Source of the DNA: Icerya purchasi
Lineage: Eukaryota > Arthropoda > Insecta > Hemiptera > Monophlebidae
Length of the DNA stretch: 64,000 nt
Direction of reading: 5' to 3'
Assembly: GCA_039619475.1 (NCBI GenBank)
Contig: CM077116.1
Span: forward strand, 19,651,443-19,715,442
The notes below the pieces were generated by a model. The model worked only from the letters and a program-made list of their open reading frames with translations. It had not been told where the DNA came from and made no database searches. A program made the translations under genes and the position numbers. Positions 1 to 11,800 of this stretch are shown piece after piece (the first letter of the stretch is position 1; each line of letters opens with the position of its first letter).

Positions 1-905
1 TAAACACAAAAAATTTAACGATTTCAAATTTAATATTCCACCTCCTTTTAATACGAAATAATCGACTATTAAGGTACAATGTCTTTGATCAAGCTTTCAT
101 GTTATGTCTTTTTTTTCTTTTTTTCGAGGTCAGCATTAAACCATTTTACCATTGACTAACATTTAAATTCTCTATTATTTTTATTTTTTAAGGCCGGGGC
201 AACGCTCGTTGATGTTCGCATATTTAGACCATACAATTGCGGCGGCATTGTTTTAATTCTTCAGAGGTGGAATCTATAAGCTTATTTATTTTTTTAAAAA
301 ATTTAGACCTCGAATAATAAATTATGGTTTTGATTCGTTTGACGACATTGTAGTGATCTTTTTCTCCTCTTTTACTAGTTAGTCTTTACTACAATCAACT
401 ATAATTTTTTATAATAATCCGAATTCTTTATGTTATATGCGAATGTTCAAATGAATTAAAGAATATACTACTTTCATTTTACGAATATTTAGTTTAATAA
501 CAAAAAAAAATTACGACGAAAGTGAAAAAATAGCGTAAAATTCATTATGCTACCTCATGATATATATCATGTGGCAACGTTCTAAATGTGAAATTTTTTT
601 CGTGTTTAATAAAACCGTAATGATAAAATAATAAGTGGCTATCCCCGTGTGATATATACTATTCGATTGTGTAATAAAAATTTATGCGAACGCAGGAAAA
701 AAAATTGTTTAGTAAATATGTTAATTACGTATTTATATTTTGAAATTTCCATACGATATCGTTTGATTAAAATCGTAAAGATGATAAACACTAATGCACT
801 CGTAAGGATGTTGCGTAATATATAATTTGAAATATAATAAGTTTAATTTCCGCGAATTTGGTACGTATAAAGTGTTATTTTTTCTTTTTCTTTTTTTAAA
901 AATAG
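1..905. other. AT-rich intron or upstream part of NXF1, no exon seen
   Basis: No reading frame here resembles the leucine-rich repeat part of NXF1 that should precede the exon at 906, so this is probably intron and the earlier exons lie outside the window. It holds long T tracts and a 16-bp palindrome at 556-571. The end (poly-T then AATAG at 901-905) fits a 3' splice site. Confidence 0.5.
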
Positions 906-3900
906 GACGGGATTGAATTGCCTCCTGCTGTAACATTTGGAATAGAAGAGCAGATTTGTCAATTACCAGCTCCTCAAGCTTGTTACTTGTGTAACGCTGA
1001 AGCGCAAGTTGTTGTTCGCCAAATAATTGAACAGTATTATATGTTATATGACGGGCCTAACCGACAGGCTCTGATGCAAGCCTACCACGATGAAGTACAA
1101 TTTTCATTGTCTGTATTTTGGTCTCGGGGGTTAGTAAAGTAATTATATTTATTTTAAAAATGCACACTAGTTAATTTATACTTTATTTCTTGCGATAAAG
1201 GGGAATAGCATTTATTACATTACGGGGTTTTATTCTTTTTTTTTTTTTTTATTAATTGATTTATTATATTAATTTCTAATATGAAGGCCGAGCTTGTCAA
1301 AGTACGTAACAAACAGTCGAAACTTGATGAAAATATCTATCTCGCGAGGAATGAAGTTATTACATACTGGAAAAGAAAATGTGGTGAATTTCTTAGATAC
1401 TTTACCAAAAACAGAACATAATTCAGCTACATTCATTTGTGATCTTACCTACTGCGCGGTATGTTCCGTTCTTTTTTATCTTTTTAATTAATTCATAAGT
1501 GATTTTTTTTTTTTTTTTTTTTTTTAGATAAATTTATTATTATTTGTGTGCGCGTGTATGAAAAAGTGAATCTCTATTATTAATTCAAATAAATTTCAAA
1601 ATAATTCGTCGGTGTTCACAGTTTCGTAGATTTTGCTTTACATAATTCAAAGTTGTTGCTGAATTTTATTTAAATTACACGTAAAAATTCAGATCTTTTT
1701 GATTTCGTAGTTACTGTATTCATTGTACACAATGCAATTTAAGTTTAAGAGGAAATATTCGCTCGTAAAATTGTACATAATGTACATTTAAAGTACTTAA
1801 ATTAGCTCAACTAAATTACTGCACCTAGATAGGAGAACGCGTTTTCCCCGTACCTTGTTGAAAGTTTCATCATCTTAACCAGCTATTATGTTCAAATTAC
1901 GTATACTCTCTTTACACCCAGATTAGGTTCTTTTACTTAATATGTAACACACGAGTGAAGAAAAAAGAATAAGAGCTCTGTTCTTTAATTCTAGGTTTGG
2001 TGTTTTGTAATTCCGTTGAGCGTGCATATCGGAAATGAACATAAATATTTTTTCAATCACAGTAACCATCAGCCAAGGGATTTAAAACTGATTCATTGAT
2101 AAAAATGCTTTTGTGATAATGCACGTGTAGTTTATTATCTGTTTAAAGTTGAGTTTTAAATAGCTCTTTTGTTATTGTTTAGAACTGGTTTATCTTCGTG
2201 TAAAAAACGAAATGATGATAATGTGTACTGTTTTCCTCTCATACAAGTTACGAAATAAGTATTCTTTACAGAGCTCTATGTTTTCTCGCGTTTCATTAGG
2301 GAAATTGTTTTTCAGCAGAAACATAAATTAAAAAATAAAAATAGAAAAACTTATCTATTAAAACATATCAAAATTTTATATTACTGGGTAATATATAATT
2401 CTGGTTATTAATAGCATTTTTCGTCGCGATAGCTTAGTTGCTAGAGCGCTTGACTTCCCTTACGGAGGTCACGGGTTCGATCCCGAGCGACGGCAGAACT
2501 TATTACAAGAATTAAATAAATAATCGCTAATAATCACGTGAAAGGCAATGGCAAACCACCACGTATAACGTCATATGCGCGTTAGGTCAATACAGAGCAG
2601 ACACACACGGGACTGCACGTGTAGCGCGATAACAAGCGGCTACTGTCATTTCTGAATGTAGTCTTGCGTGTGTACACCCGCGTTGCATATAATAATTGCC
2701 TAGTAACACTACCTATATCTGTATGAGATGTACGAATAGGTAGTCGCTGACGCTCAAAAGCTAAGTATGGCACTATAAAGAAGAAAAAAAAGAAAATGGC
2801 GTTTTGAACAATTTTAAAAATAAGAAAAGGATTGACCGGTAGCAATGTATTTGACGATAGAGAATATAATACATAATGTTAATTCACTGTTTCAGTCAGA
2901 TAAGTTGATTATATCGCTGTGCGGTTTATTCAGAGAAGGCGGCAGTACTAGTAATAACATACCGCTTATCAGATCGTTTAATAGGTTACTAGTAGTTGTA
3001 CCCGTTGGAAGTGGCTTCAATATAATTAACGATCAGCTGGTTATTACAAATCCAAACAAACATCAACTGGAGGTAACATAATTTAATTGTAGTAATGAAA
3101 TTTTTCGTAAGGAAAAAAAAATTAAATAAATCCTAGTTATGTATAGTTGAGTATTAGAAAACTCAGTTAGTAGTAAAATTTTCGCTATTTACAAGTAATA
3201 CGGTTCAATGAATGTATTTTGAATATTGATGTTTAAGATAGTTTAAGGATTGATAACCGCTATCACGGTGGCCACCCGACCTGGAATTTTCTTATAAAAC
3301 CGGGAAAAAATTAAAAATAACCAAACGATAGTTCTGTTTAAAAAAAACATTTGCGAAAAATGAATGCATTTTTTAATGTACTTTATTCAATAATAAATTA
3401 CAAAGTTCCTTTTTATTCACATAAAATTACGTTTCAGTTAACATTTTAACGAAAAACTTCCTTTTTTTTTGTGCATTTAAGTGTATTGGGAGTATTGAAC
3501 CCTCACTGTAAAACTTTTGGAAGAACTTGAGCTTTTATGAATCCCTTGAAGTCGGCACACATGATTACAAATGTAAATATTAGATGTCAAATAAATTTTA
3601 TGAGTCAAAACTATTTAAATAGGGAAGGGGTTTAATCAGCCTGTTATAAATTGTACTATTAACTGTTGTAATAATAAAGAAAGCGTATATTGCTTGAATT
3701 GATTAGTGGTCATTGTAACGGCAGGAAAATATTTAAAATGTGAATGAAATAACTTCAAAAACTAAAAAATTTAATTTGCAATTTTTTTTGTTTCTACTGA
3801 TATTTTATTTTCCTTCGCTTCAATTTGTAGGGTTTAGTATTATACAAGTGGAAGAAAATTCTTCTACGCTTTTGTACAATTCTAGTAACCAGGAAATCTT

Positions 3901-6900
3901 GAGGATTTCAGCCGGAAATTTAAAAATTATATTTGAGTGGCCACCATGTCTATCTTACCGACTGTTACTTTCTATTTTTAATGATTTTGTGTGTATACAA
4001 ATAAATGTAAATGAATATTTAAATAATAAACTTACCGTTTGTAGATTTCATTTTCACATTTCACAGCATATATTTTTTCAGAACTATTATTAGTTTAATT
4101 TGTTAATAGTTAACGCCATCAATTCCACTACGATTTCACTATTATGTTCTGTTTTGAAATATTTTCGCATCATTTAACGTGTTTGTATTTAACGATTTAT
4201 TTCAGTGGTTTTTTTTGTTTTTTTTTATTGTCCAACATCTTACATTAATTAACATGACGTTAAGATGATTTTTCGTTTGGTTATTCAAATAAACGTTTAA
4301 GGAGTTTCTGTATATCTTATGGCATCTATTCATTAATATATTTTATCGTAAAAATTACTTTATACGTACAGCTATGGGAAAGCTATAAGCTGCATATAAA
4401 GACAAATTCCCGCGTATGAGAATTTTTAACAATATGGTTGCTCGTCTGTCTTGAAGGCTGAATTATGAAGAGGAGAGAAAGCCGTCAAGATTATTCTATG
4501 TAATAGGTGTAGATACCAATAATTTTGTGCGAATATCATCATCATTTTACTATTATATTTTCATAAATGATATCATTGTATTGAAATACAAAAATTAAAT
4601 AATCGAATTTTAATAGTATGTCGACAGAATGGAATATGTTAATTTTTTCCCCTTTGAAAAATGGATATCAAACGCGGGAGCTTTATTTCAGAACTAATAA
4701 AATTAATACAGATATATGTTTATTTGTTTTTTTTGTTTTCAGGCATATAATACACTTAAGAAATCGGTTGCCGAAACATCATCTTTGTCATCGTCAGTGT
4801 CCTCTTTGACATTGTCAGTTCCGTCCAGTTCGACTCAATTACCAGCTGCGGACTTAGTCGAAGTAACTAAACAAGAAATGATAAACACGTTATCAGCTCA
4901 AACCGGAATGAATCATCTTTGGGCTCAGAAGTAAGTAGTTAATTAAAAGAAGTATCTTAAATCTTTCTCAGATCTAATTACCCCGAAATAACTGGTTAGT
5001 AGAAAATCCGGGAAAGTAAATACGAGTTCCCCGAGGAGAAGAAAAATATATTCTCGCCAGATTAACTAGACACTTGATGCATTACAAAAAACTACGCGAT
5101 CTATAATACCCGACCGAGGGCGCATGGAAAATCTACTCCACTTTATTCTACTCTATCCCATTTAATGGTTGCGGATCCACGGGCGATAGGGGACCTCCTC
5201 AGAACCAGAACCTCTATGAAAAATTTTGTTATAACAGAGAAACTTAATTTATGCTATAAAAGATTTGCATAAATTTTACCTACGGATTTAATTATAACTA
5301 ATTAAATATATACGCTATTTTCTAATAAAACTATTAATGTTTCTTTTTTATTCTATTTTAAACCCAACTGTCGTCGATCTTTTGCCTTTTTTATTTATTT
5401 TTATTTTGTAATGTAAATGGAAGCAGTTCAGTGAGAAATATATATATATATATATCTTTTGCTTGCTCGCAAAAGAAAGAATTCGGATCGGATTATTAAC
5501 AACAAAAATAAAAAAAAAGTAAAGTCTAATAAAAAAATACTATCTTTCTTACTATTTCTAAACTACCATTTTGGCTAGAATTTTGTAATTTCGTTTTATT
5601 TTTCACCTAAAAATAAAACAAAATTTTAATTAAAATAAATAATTATGTATTTTTAAAACATTTTTAAATTTCTAAAGAGGTCGCTATTTGATTTTCTTTA
5701 TGAAACAAGGTATTTCTCAAATCTACTGTCTACCGTAGAAGATTTAACGTAATTATACCCCCTCCCATCCCCTCCTGTCCTTCTGGATCTGCCCCTGTAT
5801 CCGTATAATAAATGTTAGGAGATGGGCGTTCAAAACTAGCGCGTGTGTTAAATTGGGTGACCTATATATATAAATATATATGTGTGGTAGCCTTGTGGTT
5901 AAGTCGCTTGGCTACCAAACCAGAGGTCACGAGTTCGAAACTTGTCTCGTTCCGGATCGAAGTTGCTCCCAGGTTTACCCAGCCTGAAATAATTTGGGTA
6001 CTAGAGAAATCTGTGAAGTTAAAGGCAGCCGAGAGAAAAGAACTGGCCCCCTGCTCTCATTAGTGCCGTTGGGATTTGTACATTGTGAACCTTAACTCAC
6101 AATCTCCGACGCTCTGTCAAGGGTATGGGACTTATTATACTTTTTATATTTATTAATGGCTACGCCATTATTACGCTAGGGGTCATCAGGAAAAGTGTTC
6201 TGTAACGAAATTTGTCCCAAAAAAATGTCACAATTTTATGTAACGAAAAAATGTTTTTGAACGGAGTAGCCAATGAAAAAGTTTACTCTTCTATAAGAAT
6301 CATAGAAGAACTAGACGGGGGGGTAAAGGGGACTTGCCTCCTTCCGAGTACCGAAGGACCGAGTTTATATATATATATATATATATATAAATACGGTGGC
6401 GGATCCGTGGGGGTGATAGAGGACGTCCCCCTCCTAAAGAACCAAAGCTTCTATGAAAAAATTTGTTATAACAGAGAAACTTAATTTATACTATAAAAAT
6501 TTTGCATAAATTTTACCTACGAATTTAATTATAACTAATATTTAACACTATTTTGTAATAAAACTATTAATGTTCCTTTTTTATTCTATTTTAAACACAA
6601 CTGTCGTCGATCTTTTGCCATTTTTATTTTGTAATGTAAATGAAAATGAAAATAGTTCAATAAAAAATATGTATATATTTTTACTTGCTTATGAACAAAG
6701 AATTCGGATCGGATTACTAACAAAAATAAAAAAATTAAATCTAATAAAAATATTATCTTTTTTACTATTTTTAAACTACCATTTTTGCTAGAATTTTATA
6801 ATTTCATTTTATTTTTCACCTAAAAATAAAACTAAATTTAAATTAAATTGTAATAATTATGTATTTTTAAAACGTTTTTAGATAAAGGGTATTTCTTAAA

Positions 6901-8390
6901 TCTACTGCCTACCGTAGAGATTTTACGTAAATATATAATCCCCCCTCCACCCGGCCCTGATATATGTACATATATATATATATGTGTGTGTGTGTCTGTG
7001 TGTATATATATATATATATTTATATAAAAGGAGTAGCCTTTAAGCAATCGCTTGTTCACAATACGTAAAAAGAACAAGTAATAGTAAGATATAAAGTAGA
7101 AGATAATTAAGTTAAATTGTGGAGAAGTTGTGCCGTTATTCACTTACAAATTAGAACAATGTTCTTTACTAACTGATCTTTGTGAATGGAGTTTTTGGAG
7201 CTTTTTATAAATTTTAAGAGCCAGTTAAAAGTTTAGAAAATTATTTGTTTCTGAAAATCTTTTAGTTGTAGAATGTTAATCAGATTCTGTACACGCCAAC
7301 CTAATTACAATTAAACGCGACTAAACTTGAACATAATGATTAAATTAATTCATAAAAGAACTGAATTATTGGTTATAGCATTTCTACTGTTTACGAATAC
7401 AATCGTCTGAAATGCACCTGTTGAAGAGCCATTTATTTGGAAAAAGTATCATTGAATTTATGAGGTTCTCTTGTAGCGAAATTATTGAATTTTTGCAGGT
7501 TGTAAAATTAATATAATGAAGAAAGAAACGGTATTTTTACAAATTTAAGGTTAAATGTGTTTAAAATAATTATTCGTGTGCAGCAATTATGCTTAAAGAG
7601 AAATATTTGAAGAAAAAATTATTTTTTGTGTAAACTATTTTGAGCAGTATATGAGATATGAAAAAAGTACATATATAATTTTGATTACAAAAAAGTAATT
7701 TAAAATAAAACCCTACAAATTTACGGATATTTCGGAACGAACAGAACGTGCTGCTGCGTAATCGAATCTAATAAAAAGCCCACAAATTTAATGATATTTT
7801 CCAAATAAAACGACTCCTCATCGGATACATTTTAGACGTTTCTGTTTATAAACAAGCAAAAAAAAAAAAACCTCCATTTATTTTATATAGATTTGTAAAA
7901 TTAATTAAACACTGAAATTTTTTTTCAAATTTACAAGTCCGGAAATTTTTGAAATTGCACTAGTTCCGGGAACATCATAGAAATTGTAATTAGGTTAAAT
8001 GTTATTTTCAATTTTTAAATATGAATATTCAACTTAATTTGATGGGCATACGAGTGTATCTATGACCTTAAAAGAATCGTGCGAATTGATAAATTATTTG
8101 CAGTTTAAAATAATTGTCATTGGTTTAAACGATTGTATCAAAGCTAATTATCTATGTACTTTTTTAAATTTTTTTCTTTTTCTTAAGTTATCTATCAATA
8201 TTCAAAATCCTTGCCAGTAAAAAAAGGTAGAGAAATGATGTGTTATTTAAATATTTTCTAAAAAAAATTTTTTTAAATAATCTATAGATGCTTATTTGAT
8301 ACCAATTGGGACCTGAACACGGCGTTCCAAGCGTTCACCGAGTGCAATTCAAAAGGATTAATTCCAGCGGAAGCTTTCAGTAGTGTATAA
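906..8390 (+). CDS. NXF1: Nuclear RNA export factor 1 (NXF1/TAP/Mex67), C-terminal five exons
   Basis: This is the major mRNA export receptor, which with NXT1/p15 carries mRNPs through nuclear pores. Exons read as 906-1133, 1303-1458, 2896-3072, 4743-4930 and 8288-8390, with phases that fit; together they give about 283 residues ending at TAA 8388-8390. The first exon opens with DGIELPPAVTFGI, like the linker after the leucine-rich repeats, then the NTF2-like fold (RQIIEQYYMLYDGPNRQAL, AYHDEVQFSLS; LDTLPKTEHN; SLCGLFREGG; VVVPVGSGFNIINDQLVI). The last two exons give the UBA-like TAP-C domain that binds FG nucleoporins (INTLSAQTGMNHLWAQK then NWDLNTAFQAF). Donors GTAAAGT, GTATGT and GTAAGT and TTCAG-type acceptors support the model. 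The 1134-1302 intron is the uncertain one: donor 1121 with acceptor 1286 is also in frame. The RNA-binding and leucine-rich repeat exons are not in the window. Family assignment is from recognised conserved motifs and is strong; exact exon 1/2 borders are inferred. Confidence 0.93.
2422..2796 (+). repeat. tRNA-derived SINE in an NXF1 intron
   Basis: The 5' head looks like a tRNA with pol III A box TAGCTTAGTTG (2430-2440) and B box GGTTCGATCC (2474-2483), about 34 nt apart. GTCGC and GCGAC could pair as an acceptor stem, but the anticodon arm is not canonical, so this is not a working tRNA gene. A tRNA-unrelated body follows (GGCAATGGCAAACCACC near 2548) and it ends in an A/G-rich tail after GGCACTATAAAGAAG (2769-2796). 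Target-site duplications were not clear. Length is about 375 bp, usual for an insect SINE. It lies in the sense orientation between exons 1303-1458 and 2896-3072. Confidence 0.75.
5168..5797. mobile_element. Non-autonomous DNA transposon, copy A (family of 6394-6959)
   Basis: This ~630-bp sequence matches 6394-6959 over nearly its whole length, for example TATAACAGAGAAACTTAATT and AACTGTCGTCGATCTTTTGCC-like stretches in both. The ends are imperfect inverted repeats: GTTGCGGATCCACGGG on the left, and on the right a sequence whose complement reads CAGGGGCAGATCCAG. There is no coding capacity. The CAGGGGCAGATCC-type terminus resembles hAT termini, but I could not fix an 8-bp duplication, so the superfamily is an inference. 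It sits in the last NXF1 intron. Confidence 0.65.
5883..6145 (+). repeat. tRNA-derived SINE, second family, copy 1
   Basis: It has a tRNA-like head with A box TAGCCTTGTGG (5888-5898) and a B-box-like GAGTTCGAAAC (5931-5941). The body carries TACCCAGCCTGAAATAAT, CTCTCATTAGTGCCGTTGGG and TTGTACATTGTGAACCTTAA. The same body occurs at 47150-47399, by eye about 85% identical, which defines it as a dispersed repeat. It lies between transposon copies A and B in the last NXF1 intron. The 3' end is set by alignment with the second copy. Confidence 0.8.
6364..6390. repeat. (TA)n microsatellite
   Basis: An uninterrupted TA run lies directly left of DNA transposon copy B and hides any target-site duplication there. 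Confidence 0.9.
6394..6959. mobile_element. Non-autonomous DNA transposon, copy B
   Basis: This is the second copy of the element at 5168-5797, in the same orientation, about 1.2 kb away. The left end GGTGGCGGATCCGTGGGGG and the complement of the right end (CAGGGCCGGGTGGAGG) form imperfect inverted termini. It is non-coding; apparent reading frames inside are chance. A third, very short match to the right end is seen near 21197-21238. Confidence 0.65.
6960..7030. repeat. Compound TA/TG microsatellite
   Basis: TA and TG dinucleotide runs follow copy B directly on its right side. Confidence 0.85.
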
Positions 8391-8800
8391 TTTTTTTCGT
8401 TTTCCTTTTGTTTAAAATTGTGTTCCTGTTTCGGCAAATAGTAACAATGTATGTTTTAAATGTGAATGGACCGGACAACAGTGTCCTCTTTATTATAGAT
8501 GCGTTTTAAAACCAATGTAATTGTGTGTGAGGTATTTTTTTAGTATAAGTAATTCTCTTTCGGCAATATGTGTATATATATATTTTTTTATATGAAACGT
8601 ATTAATTAATTATCCCTATTTTTAATCGTTTAAATTACATTAAAAAGATGAAAAGATGTGTACGCCTCTGTATATATCTTATGTTTATGTATTCCATCCA
8701 TCTTGCGTATCTATTGACAAAGTTGAAGGTACAATTTTAAGTCATATACATCTCTATCGTGGTAGATTTTTCTTTCTTTTTTTTTCATAGTAAAAATAAA
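8391..8800 (+). other. NXF1: Probable NXF1 3' untranslated region with poly(A) signal
   Basis: AATAAA at 8795-8800 is the first consensus polyadenylation hexamer I see after the stop at 8388-8390, which would give a 3' UTR of about 0.4 kb. Further candidates lie downstream (for example near 9350 and 9868), so the true end is uncertain. Confidence 0.4.
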
Positions 8801-11800
8801 GAATTAAAAAGTACATATAAAAAAAAATGTAATTATTTAAAATGGGATTGATGATGCAAATTTCACATTCGACACATTGTATTTTTTCATCTTCCACTGT
8901 TATTTCCTTAGTAATCTGCGCCAACCGGCGTTTCGGTGTTGTAAAACGTTGTTCTTGAAAATAATTCTCTTTTCATGATTTATAGAATCGAAAACGAATA
9001 ATGTAACACGGAGTAATTACGTATTACTTTACAGGCAGCAGAAACGTAGTATAGACAACTACGGGAAATGTTCTTACAAGAACATTTGTCTCCAAGGATA
9101 AACGGAAAATGTCCGTACTCTATTGTGGTGCGCACGCGTTCAACGCGGATTGTACACATTTAATGTTTTTTTTTAGGTACATATTTCGACAGATAAGGAC
9201 GAAGGAATAAAATTCTCAACATTTCCATCTACTTAACCTATTCCTCTCTTATAACATTTGTTTCCTTTTTCATTATCCGCAATGCGCTTAAAGATAATAT
9301 GGAAAAATACAGTGTCAATTTAAATGTTGATATTTTTTTTTTTAATTAAAATAAAGAAAATAAAAAGGAAGAAAAAAAATTTCGCTTTAAGCGATTAACA
9401 ATACCAGAGATGGAGATGTATCACTTTTGTCGATTAATGTTTGTCGCCAAAAAAAATACTCGATTCCTAATTGCGTAAACATTTAAACATAATTTTTAGT
9501 TTAACCGTGTTGGAGGTAACAATTTTTTTTTTTTTTTTGGTTTATTTTTTAGTTTATTCCGTCGAGAATTTATTTAAACTTATATAAGTTCTAAAAAGTG
9601 AGAACCCTTCGGAATGTAACTTAGATGAACGAATGTTACTCGTTTTATTGTAAGTTTTCAAGTCAATTTTTATTTCTCTTTTATTTTATTTTGTCTTTAC
9701 GATTGTTTAGTTTCACATTGAAATACGTAAACATTTTACGGTTGACTCGTACGATTGTATGTTTACAGGCGTTTACCTTAATTATAAATCATTTCTGTTT
9801 TTCGGGTATTTTAAAAGAAATGTTTTATTTTTAAAACGATTTGTAAACAGGTTTTTGTTTAAAACAAATAAAATGTAAAAATAGAATCGATTCGATTAAT
9901 AATACCGATTTTTTTATATCGCTTAAAGAGTAAATTAGGCAGTTTTCTGCTGTAGCCTATTTAAATAAAAAGAATATATCGTCTTATTCAGAAATATTTC
10001 TTCTCTTTGTTAAAAATATTATAAATACGTCACGAAAGATAATGATGAAAGTGTTTTGATTTTTGAATCGACTTTTTTACGCTTGTTGACGGATAAGCCT
10101 TTTACTTCCTTCTGTATAAAGTTTTTTTATATGCTTAGTTCTGTCTAGAAAATTGCCTATTTATTTTTATCATATTACTATGAGTTTATTTCGTATTTTT
10201 TAAATAAACACAAACACGCAAAATTGATTTAAAACGCGCTTTCTTCGTTAATAACACGAAATATGCGGAAAATTAGGGGAAACATTTTAAAACTCCGACT
10301 AAGTTGCAAATGATAGATTTAGTTATGCTCGATCATCAGTTCAATTAATTATACATTCACGTTTTTGTTGAAATATAACGTGTACTTAATGTTTTAGTCG
10401 TAATCTTTGTGATAGTTCTCGTTGATATGATCGTTGTATTAACAATCTACGTTTTTCATGGATAAAAAATTTCTCATTTCGGCATGATTGGTATCGTTTA
10501 AAAATATTTATTGGCCTTGATATTTTTAACATTAAATTTATCGTCCATCTCTGAAGCGTCCAGAAGATAATGCGTTACTGCGACAGCATTTACTTTAAAA
10601 AAAAAAACAAAAAAAAAAACGATTGAGTAACTATACTGAAGAAATGGGCGTTATTATTATATCTAACGTGCGATTTAAAATAATCGGCTGAAAAGGCCGT
10701 GTTTGGTTTTATTAATATATATATGTATATGTGTGTGTGTGTATATATATATTTTTTTTTTTAAATAATGCAATGCATAACCTTCGTAAGAAGTAACACT
10801 GCATACTAATAAATAACGACGTGAATGTACAATTTGATAGTTTATACGAGAAAAGTATTTAATAGAATGTAAAAATAGTTGTAATTTTTTATTTACCGGC
10901 GTCGTATTTACATGGCAATTTTTTAAACAACGATTGTGCATTCATACCTACTTAAAACCGCAAATAATTGGATTTTTTTTTCTGCAGTATGTATCCTCCT
11001 TTGCGCTAATTTTTAAAAATAATTTTTAGTCTACGTTCTTTCTTCTTCTTGTACGCCAACGTGTATACTTTATATACATTGGCGGATTACATAAGCCGAC
11101 TGCAATACGTACTTGACAAAATAATTGTTTGTAACGGTACAAAGCGGCCGAATTGAACAATTATAATCCCAGTACCGTTACATTTTAGCTCCGCTTCAAC
11201 GGATACATTAACTTTTGTTAACGGCTTATCGATTATCAATATTCCGTATTATTCTTTACACTATAAATTAATGATTTAAATGTACCCACTAAAAGTATTT
11301 ACTTTAAAATTCTTGTTTTCCGATGTTTATGACAAAATAATGAATTATAGTGTTTTCGAACTATTGATAATGGACGAATCGTATCGCGTTCACCGTAATT
11401 TAAAAAAAAAAAAGAAAACTTACTTTTAATTTGTTTTTTCGTGATATACAATTTATGTTTTGTGATGAAAAATTTTTTACCTACCAATTTATATATTATT
11501 TATAAAAAATATTTTCATATGTAAAAATTGCATTATATTAACTTTTCTAAAAATAGTTTAATATTTTAGTCGTTTGCTATACGTATGACGCATCCCGCAG
11601 AAAAATAATATAACTCTAAATACGAAAATTTTCAAGAGGAACGGTTTAAAATATTTCATTTTAACGATTAATTGGTATCTAATAAAAATTATAAAAACGA
11701 TGCAAGTTGTCTGTAGAAGAATATTTTTTATAAAACTTTCTATTTATCTTTTTTATTTGACGTTATTTTGCATTTTATATCACGTCCGAACAGGAAAGAA

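Noticed and set aside
733..936. Minus-strand 67-aa reading frame
   Set aside because: It lies in AT-rich intron sequence overlapping the NXF1 splice acceptor and has no motifs.
2422..2495. Functional tRNA gene
   Set aside because: A and B boxes are present but the anticodon arm does not fold normally and a SINE body follows.
6838..7143. Minus-strand 101-aa frame
   Set aside because: It is made of microsatellite codons (IYIYIH) over the end of a DNA element.
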